The notes under the pieces: generated by a model
What the model saw: the letters and a program-made list of their open reading frames with translations, nothing else
What the model was told of the DNA's origin: nothing
Databases searched by the model: none
Program-made: the position numbers and the translations under genes
Shown here: piece by piece, positions 13,552 through 18,151 of the stretch
Position numbering within the stretch: the stretch's first letter is position 1
How the letters are laid out: each line of letters begins with the position of its first letter
Source of the DNA: an uncultured Collinsella sp.
GTDB lineage: Bacteria; Actinomycetota; Coriobacteriia; Coriobacteriales; Coriobacteriaceae
Assembly: GCA_902465105.1 (NCBI GenBank)
Contig: CABQLM010000044.1
Span: forward strand, 1 to 18,151
Direction: 5' to 3'
DNA: 18,151 nt

Positions 13552-13632
13552 GGCAGCAGGCGCGAACGCGCCGCAGCTGCCGGCCGTGCTCCGCAGTCCC
13601 CAAGGCGGCAGGCGCGAAGCGCCGAGGCCGCC
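13552..13632. repeat. Two related GC-rich hairpins
   Basis: 13552-13581 (arms GGCAG and CTGCC around GGCGCGAACGCGCC) and 13604-13632 (arms GGCGGC and GGCCGCC around GGCGCGAAGCGCC) share the GGC[AG]GCAGGCGCGAA pattern 52 bp apart. No gene covers them. Bases 13633-13733 are GC-rich with nothing else I recognise. Confidence 0.5.
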
Positions 13633-13733
13633 GCCGGAACCAGGGCCCACAACGGCCACGCGCCCCCACATCAGCCCAGCGGCCCCAACCAACAACGACC
13701 CCATCGCAGGCCGCTCGCAACAGCGTCACCGCA

Positions 13734-13863
13734 GGCGGGGGCCGGGCTTAGCTTTCAGAACACTCCGCAGACCAGTGTGGCGCCTTGTCCGCGGCTCCGA
13801 AGGAGCAGGACAAGGCGCCACACATGGTCGAGGACGTTCTGAAAGCTAAGCCCGGCCCCCGCC
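13734..13863. repeat. 130-nt near-perfect hairpin downstream of asd
   Basis: Outer 28-bp arms 13734-13761 and 13836-13863 are perfect complements (GGCGGGGGCCGGGCTTAGCT and 8 more). Inner arms 13771-13790 and 13808-13828 pair over 20 bp with a single bulged base. The tip holds GCTCC-GAA-GGAGC. It begins 12 nt past the asd stop on the minus strand. It may terminate or stabilise the asd transcript, but there is no T-run. Confidence 0.85.
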
Positions 13864-13875
13864 GGACAGGTCACA

Positions 13876-14901
13876 CTACTCGCAGAGCAACTTGGCAATC
13901 TGGACGGCGTTGGTTGCCGCGCCCTTACGAATTTGGTCGCCGCAGCACCAGAAGGTGATGCCACGCGCAGCCTCGGGGTTCGAGATGTCGCGGCGCACGC
14001 GACCGACCCAAATCAGGTCCTGGTCGGACGTATCCATCGGCATGGGGAAGCGGTCGTGCGCATCCTCGGCGCTCATGTCGTCAACCAGCTTCACGCCCGG
14101 AGCGGCAGCCAGCGCAGCACGGGCTTCCTCGACCGTAATGTCGCGCTCAAACTCGAGCGTAATGCTCTCGGAATGCGAGCGCAGCACCGGCACGCGCACG
14201 CAGGTGCAGTTCACACGCAGCTCGGGCAGGTGCATGATCTTGCGGCCCTCGTTTTGCAGCTTCATTTCCTCGGAAGTAAAGCCCTCCTCCTTGACGCCAC
14301 CGATCTGCGGAATCAGGTTGCTCGCCAGCTGAGCGGCAAAGGCGCGCGGCTCGGGAATCTCCTCGCCACGGCCCAGGGCGGCAAGCTGTGCTTCGAGCTC
14401 GGCCATACCGGGGGCACCGGCACCCGAAGCTGCCTGATACGTAGAAACGATCATACGCTTCACGCCGGCAAGCTGGTGCAGCGGCCAGGTAGGAACCAGG
14501 CCGATGATAGTTGCGCAGTTGGGGTTAGCGATAAGGCCGTGATGCCACTTGATGTCATCGGCGTTGATCTCGGGCACGACCAGCGGCACCTCGGGATCCA
14601 TGCGGAAGGCATGGCTGTTGTCGACCACGACGGCGCCGCGCTTGACGGCCTCGGGCAGCAGCTCCTTCGCGATGTCGTCGCCAGCGGCGCCAAGCACAAT
14701 GTCGCAGCCCTCAAAGGCCTCGGAGCAAGCCTCTTCGATCACGATTTGCTCGCCGCGGAACTCGACGGTTTTGCCCGCGGAGCGTGCGCTCGCCAGCAGC
14801 TTGAGCTTGCCAACCGGAAACTCCTGCTCGTTGAGGCACTCGAGCATCTGGGTGCCCACGGCTCCCGTCGCGCCCAAAATAGCAACCGTGTACTGTTTCA
14901 T
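13876..14901 (-). CDS. asd: Aspartate-semialdehyde dehydrogenase
   Basis: This cytoplasmic enzyme reduces aspartyl phosphate to aspartate semialdehyde with NADPH, the branch point to lysine/diaminopimelate, threonine and methionine. The protein is 341 aa, a normal length. The Rossmann motif is AILGATGAVG (7-16). Catalytic C129 lies in IANPNCATI, and the active-site base is H243 in VPVLRSHSE. The end KGAATNAVQIAKLL is typical of the family. The frame stays open upstream to 15054, but ATG 14901 is chosen for its GGGGGAAG ribosome binding site and because the family starts there. It lies 172 nt downstream of lysC on the same strand with a terminator-like hairpin between, so it may have its own promoter; an extended TGTATACAC lies near 14964-14972. 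Confidence 0.96.
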   Translation of the reverse strand: MKQYTVAILGATGAVGTQMLECLNEQEFPVGKLKLLASARSAGKTVEFRGEQIVIEEACSEAFEGCDIVLGAAGDDIAKELLPEAVKRGAVVVDNSHAFRMDPEVPLVVPEINADDIKWHHGLIANPNCATIIGLVPTWPLHQLAGVKRMIVSTYQAASGAGAPGMAELEAQLAALGRGEEIPEPRAFAAQLASNLIPQIGGVKEEGFTSEEMKLQNEGRKIMHLPELRVNCTCVRVPVLRSHSESITLEFERDITVEEARAALAAAPGVKLVDDMSAEDAHDRFPMPMDTSDQDLIWVGRVRRDISNPEAARGITFWCCGDQIRKGAATNAVQIAKLLCE

Positions 14902-14975
14902 GCTTCCCCCTTTAAAGGTTGTGGCTTTTGCCCGCACGCCGAGCAGGCCGATTATTGTTGCCAGTGTATACAAGA

Positions 14976-15002
14976 ACGGGGCGGACACGAAACCCGCCCC
15001 GT
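14976..15002 (-). terminator. Terminator-like hairpin between lysC and asd
   Basis: ACGGGGCGG (14976-14984) and CCGCCCCGT (14994-15002) form a perfect 9-bp stem with a 9-nt loop. On the minus strand it lies 72 nt past the lysC stop and is followed by TCTTGTATAC, a modest T-rich stretch. It probably ends or attenuates lysC transcription ahead of asd. Confidence 0.6.
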
Positions 15003-15073
15003 CGAAACGAAACCGAAACGAAACGCCATGCCGTAGATTTATGAGACATGCCAAAAAATTTACCGAGCCGTCG

Positions 15074-16462
15074 CTACTTTTTGAGCGCGGCCAGGGCGGG
15101 ATCGACCGGCGCAGGAGCCTCCAGGTCGGAGACCTTCACAATGCCGTTCTCGTCGGAGAAGGCACGGTAGATGGTCTGAATCGCCAGGTCGAAGTCCTTC
15201 TCCTCGACGCCGATGATGATGTTGATCTCGTCGCAGCTCTGCGAAATCATGCGCACGCTCACGCCGGCCTGGCCTAGCATGCCAAACAGGTGGCCGGAAA
15301 TACCAGCGCGGCCGCGCAGGTTACGGCCGACAGTCGCGATGAGCGCCAGGCCCTCGACAACCTCGATCTCGAGCGGCTCGACCTCCTGCTGAATGTCGCC
15401 CACGAGTGAGTACAGCGAATCGTGCACATCCTGCTCCTGTACCACGGCGCCAAAGCGGTCGACGCCGGTGGGCATATGCTCGACGGAAACGTCATAGCGC
15501 TCGAAGACCGAAAGCGCGCGGCGCATAAAGCCGACACGAGGCTTGGTGCGGTCGCGAGCCACGTTGATGGCGACAAAGCCGCGCTTGCCGGTCACGCCGG
15601 TAATGATGGGCTCTGCCTCGCCCTCATCAGCCGTCTCGCTAATGATGGTGCCGGGGTCCTGCGGCGCATTGGTGTTCTTGATGACCAGCGGAATACCCGC
15701 CTCGCGCACGGGGAACACGGCCTCCTCGTGCAGGACGCTCGCGCCCATGTACGAAAGCTCGCGCAACTCCTCGTAGGTAACGCGCGCAATGGGCTGAGCC
15801 TCGGGAACAATACGCGGATCGGCAGAGTAGAAGCCCGAAACGTCGGTCCAGTTCTCGTACAGGTCGGCGCCCAGGCACTTAGCCAGGATCGAGCCCGAGA
15901 TATCGCCGCCGCCACGATCGAGCAGCTTAATCTGGCCCTCACGCGTCGCGCCGTAGAAACCGGGCATAACAAAGCCGCCCTGCTGACCGTACTCCTGCAC
16001 CAGCTCGGAGGTGCGATTCATGCTAAGCGTGCCGTCGTGATGGAACGCCACAACCGTCGCGGCGTCCAGGAACGGCAGGCCCAGGTACTCGGCCATCAGG
16101 CGGGCGGTAAAATACTCGCCGCGGCTCACGAGCTCCTCGGTGGAGTAACCGCCCGAGCGAGCACGCTCGGCAAAGGCCGCGAACTCCTCGCGAATGGGAT
16201 AGGTGAGCTCCAGCTCGTCAGCAATATCAAAGTAGCGCTGGCCAATGTCCTCGAGCAGCTCCTCGCACGACACGTGGTACTTAACGTGCGCGTTAACCAG
16301 GTAGAGCAGGTCGGTCACCTTGGTGTCGCCCTTAAAGCGGCGACCGCAGGCGGAAACCACCACAAAACGGCGAGCCGGGTCGGCATCGACGATGGCCTTG
16401 ATCTTCTTAAAGTGTTCAGCGTCGGCGACCGACGAGCCGCCAAACTTGGCAATCTTAATCAT
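15074..16462 (-). CDS. lysC: Aspartate kinase
   Basis: This enzyme phosphorylates L-aspartate to 4-aspartyl phosphate, the first step of the aspartate family pathway in the cytoplasm. The protein is 462 aa and monofunctional, with no homoserine dehydrogenase domain. Motifs are KFGGSSVAD (6-14), SRGE (113-116), GFYGAT with LDRGGGDISGS (181-191) and NWTDVSGFYSADPR (204-217). Two C-terminal ACT regulatory domains follow: one from about 310 (VGFMRRALSVFERYDVSVEH), one from about 380 (ATVGRNLRGRAGISGHLFGM). Feedback inhibition by lysine and/or threonine is expected but its specificity cannot be read from the sequence. A weak AGAAAGG site precedes the ATG. It diverges from thrC and is followed by asd. 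Confidence 0.96.
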   Translation of the reverse strand: MIKIAKFGGSSVADAEHFKKIKAIVDADPARRFVVVSACGRRFKGDTKVTDLLYLVNAHVKYHVSCEELLEDIGQRYFDIADELELTYPIREEFAAFAERARSGGYSTEELVSRGEYFTARLMAEYLGLPFLDAATVVAFHHDGTLSMNRTSELVQEYGQQGGFVMPGFYGATREGQIKLLDRGGGDISGSILAKCLGADLYENWTDVSGFYSADPRIVPEAQPIARVTYEELRELSYMGASVLHEEAVFPVREAGIPLVIKNTNAPQDPGTIISETADEGEAEPIITGVTGKRGFVAINVARDRTKPRVGFMRRALSVFERYDVSVEHMPTGVDRFGAVVQEQDVHDSLYSLVGDIQQEVEPLEIEVVEGLALIATVGRNLRGRAGISGHLFGMLGQAGVSVRMISQSCDEINIIIGVEEKDFDLAIQTIYRAFSDENGIVKVSDLEAPAPVDPALAALKK

Positions 16463-16566
16463 GGGCTGGAGGTTACCTTTCTAAAAAGCCTCTGCGAACC
16501 TATTTTGCGCGCTCTGATACCATGGTTTCACCGATTGGGACCAAGGCATCCGAGGAGCAGTGTTAT
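16463..16566. promoter_or_regulatory. Divergent lysC/thrC promoter region
   Basis: Only 104 bp separate the two start codons, so promoters for both directions must lie or overlap here. GGAGGTTACCTTTC (16471-16484) contains the AGGTTACCT inverted repeat near the lysC start. I see no long leader, T-box or riboswitch-sized structure. Promoter hexamers are not clear enough to place. Confidence 0.5.
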
Positions 16567-18084
16567 ATGGGAACTTATCATAGTACACGAGGACGCACTT
16601 TATCGTGCTCAAGTAAGGTGGCAATCCGCACCGGCATCGCTCCCGACGGGGGTTTGTTTGTCTCGGACGAGCTCGGCACCCAGCAGGTCGATATCAGCTC
16701 GCTTGCAGCTAAATCGTACTTTGAAATCGCTCAAGATGTGTTGGGAATGTTACTGAATGATTACACGGCCGAAGAAATTTCGGCGTGTGTCGACGAGGCA
16801 TACCGCGGCACGTTCGCGAGTGAAGAGGTTACGCCGCTCGTCAAACTCAACGCTGCGCCGGGCGCTGACGCCCCTCAGACCTATGTGATGGAGCTCTTTG
16901 GCGGCCCCACAAGCGCCTTCAAGGACGTCGCCCTGCAGATGCTCCCCCGCCTCATGGCCCGCACTTCCGCCAAGGACGGCGGTGCCGAGCGCATTATGAT
17001 TGTCACCGCCACATCGGGCGACACGGGCAAGGCAGCACTCGCTGGCTTTGCCGACGCCCCGGGCACGGGCATCACCGTCTTTTATCCCGAAGGCAAGGTC
17101 AGTCGTGTCCAGAATCTGCAGATGTCCACACAGGAAGGCGATAACGTCGCCGTCTGTGGCATCCGCGGCAACTTCGACGATGCCCAGAGTGCCGTCAAGC
17201 GCATCTTTGCCGATAAGGAGCTTGCCGAGCGTCTTAAGGCCGCCGGCACGGTGCTTTCGAGCGCCAACTCCATCAACGTCGGCCGCCTGGTGCCGCAGGC
17301 TGTCTACTACTTTGCCGCCTATGCGCAGCTGCTGCGCGCCGGCGCCATCGAGGCCGGCGACGCCGTTGAGTTCTGCGTCCCGACCGGCAACTTTGGCGAC
17401 ATCCTGGCCGGCTACTATGCCAAGCGCATGGGTCTGCCCGTCGCCAAGCTCATCGTCGCGAGCGACAAGAACAACGTTCTGGCTGACTTCCTGACCACCG
17501 GCGTTTACGACCGCAACCGTCCGTTCTTCACGACCATCTCGCCGTCGATGGACATCCTCATCAGCTCTAACCTGGAGCGCATGCTGTACTTCCTGTCCGA
17601 TGGCGACTGCGAGCTTGTTGCCGGCCTTATGGAGCAGCTAGCACAGACTGGTCGCTACGAGGTTCCCGCCGACCTGCTGGCAAAAATTCAGAGCGTCTTT
17701 GGCTGCGGTTGGGCCAGCGAGGACGAGGTCCGCGCTGCCATCAAGAGCTGCTGGGACGCGAACGGCTACGTGATTGACCCGCACACCGCTTGCGGCTATC
17801 ACGTCTTTGAAAAGGTCGCTCCCGCCGAGGGCGCCAAGGCCCGCGTGCTGCTTTCGACCGCCAGCCCCTACAAGTTCCCGCGCGCCTGCTGCGACGCCCT
17901 GGGGCTCGGCGTTCCCGAGGACGACTTTGAGGCTATGCGCGTGCTCGAGCAGGCAACCAACACGGTTGCCCCGGTCCAACTCGCCGAGCTCGAGTCCATG
18001 CCCGTCCGCTTCGAAGACGTCTGCGACGTAGCCGATATGGCCAACTACGTAGAGTCTGCAGCAAAAAAGATGGCTACCAACTAA
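16567..18084 (+). CDS. thrC: Threonine synthase
   Basis: This PLP-dependent enzyme converts O-phospho-L-homoserine to L-threonine in the cytoplasm. With 505 aa it is of the longer bacterial/fungal threonine synthase class. It opens with the family N-terminus YHSTRG. The PLP lysine is K119 in FGGPTSAFKDVALQ, the phosphate-binding loop is TATSGDTGKAA (147-157), and the later loop VPTGNFGDILAGYYAKRMG is diagnostic. ATG 16567 is preferred over 16522: GAGGAG (16552-16557) is 9 nt upstream and the family N-terminus begins there. A strong terminator follows directly. The neighbouring lysC and asd feed the same pathway; homoserine dehydrogenase and kinase are not in the window. Confidence 0.96.
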   Translation: MGTYHSTRGRTLSCSSKVAIRTGIAPDGGLFVSDELGTQQVDISSLAAKSYFEIAQDVLGMLLNDYTAEEISACVDEAYRGTFASEEVTPLVKLNAAPGADAPQTYVMELFGGPTSAFKDVALQMLPRLMARTSAKDGGAERIMIVTATSGDTGKAALAGFADAPGTGITVFYPEGKVSRVQNLQMSTQEGDNVAVCGIRGNFDDAQSAVKRIFADKELAERLKAAGTVLSSANSINVGRLVPQAVYYFAAYAQLLRAGAIEAGDAVEFCVPTGNFGDILAGYYAKRMGLPVAKLIVASDKNNVLADFLTTGVYDRNRPFFTTISPSMDILISSNLERMLYFLSDGDCELVAGLMEQLAQTGRYEVPADLLAKIQSVFGCGWASEDEVRAAIKSCWDANGYVIDPHTACGYHVFEKVAPAEGAKARVLLSTASPYKFPRACCDALGLGVPEDDFEAMRVLEQATNTVAPVQLAELESMPVRFEDVCDVADMANYVESAAKKMATN

Positions 18085-18096
18085 AACCCCTTATAA

Positions 18097-18130
18097 GGCG
18101 CCGGCGAAAGCCGGCGCACCTTCTTTTTAT
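18097..18130 (+). terminator. Intrinsic terminator of thrC
   Basis: GCGCCGGC (18098-18105) and GCCGGCGC (18110-18117) form an 8-bp GC stem closed by a GAAA tetraloop, followed by ACCTTCTTTTTATTT. It begins 13 nt after the thrC stop and is a textbook Rho-independent terminator, unlike the other gene ends in this window. Confidence 0.93.
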
Positions 18131-18151
18131 TTAGCTTTCGGGATGATGACG

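Noticed and set aside
16463..16566. Lysine riboswitch or T-box before lysC or thrC
   Set aside because: The 104-bp gap shared by two divergent genes is too short for a lysine riboswitch (about 170 nt) and shows none of its conserved parts.
15422..16756. Plus-strand open frame opposite lysC running into thrC
   Set aside because: It overlaps two well-supported genes and has no recognisable protein features.

Overview
The window looks like chromosomal DNA of a high-GC gut actinobacterium of the Coriobacteriia, most like Collinsella. This rests on the GC-rich, strongly codon-biased genes (which produce long antisense open frames), the gene content and the dense small intergenic repeats; no database search was possible. 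I see no phage, plasmid, insertion-sequence transposase, CRISPR array or intact RNA gene.

Layout. (1) 1-2821: an M18 metalloaminopeptidase (minus strand) diverges from a membrane-anchored linear amide C-N hydrolase of the Ntn type (plus). (2) 2822-4192: a 6-phosphofructokinase with a hairpin in its leader and a large nested inverted repeat that includes its stop codon. (3) 4193-5750: a predicted membrane-bound XRE-type regulator, bracketed by two copies of a long palindrome and followed by a MITE-like inverted-repeat element. (4) 5830-12455: an ABC ATPase and FtsX-type permease pair, and upstream of it on the same strand a response regulator and histidine kinase pair. The two pairs are separated by about 0.9 kb holding a decayed transporter tail and a 62-bp-period array of hairpins. 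(5) 12602-13875: an O6-alkylguanine-DNA alkyltransferase, then about 700 bp of structured non-coding DNA. (6) 13734-18130: asd and lysC (minus) diverging from thrC (plus), an aspartate-to-threonine/lysine biosynthetic cluster that lacks homoserine dehydrogenase and homoserine kinase here.

How the genes work together. LysC and Asd supply aspartate semialdehyde, and ThrC makes threonine from homoserine phosphate. The response regulator and kinase genes overlap by 4 nt and form one signalling unit; the ABC pair is a possible target, by position only. The other genes are independent housekeeping or accessory functions.

The protein-coding genes are mostly recognisable families. The unusual material is between them: a four-copy terminator-like hairpin element fused to stop codons (143-191, 5864-5910, 9432-9477, 10261-10309), paired palindromes around the XRE gene, two MITE-like elements with a shared core, giant hairpins at the ends of pfk and asd, and the 62-bp hairpin array. 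I found no convincing new multi-gene system; the best candidates for something undescribed are these structured repeats and the membrane XRE regulator with its flanking palindromes.
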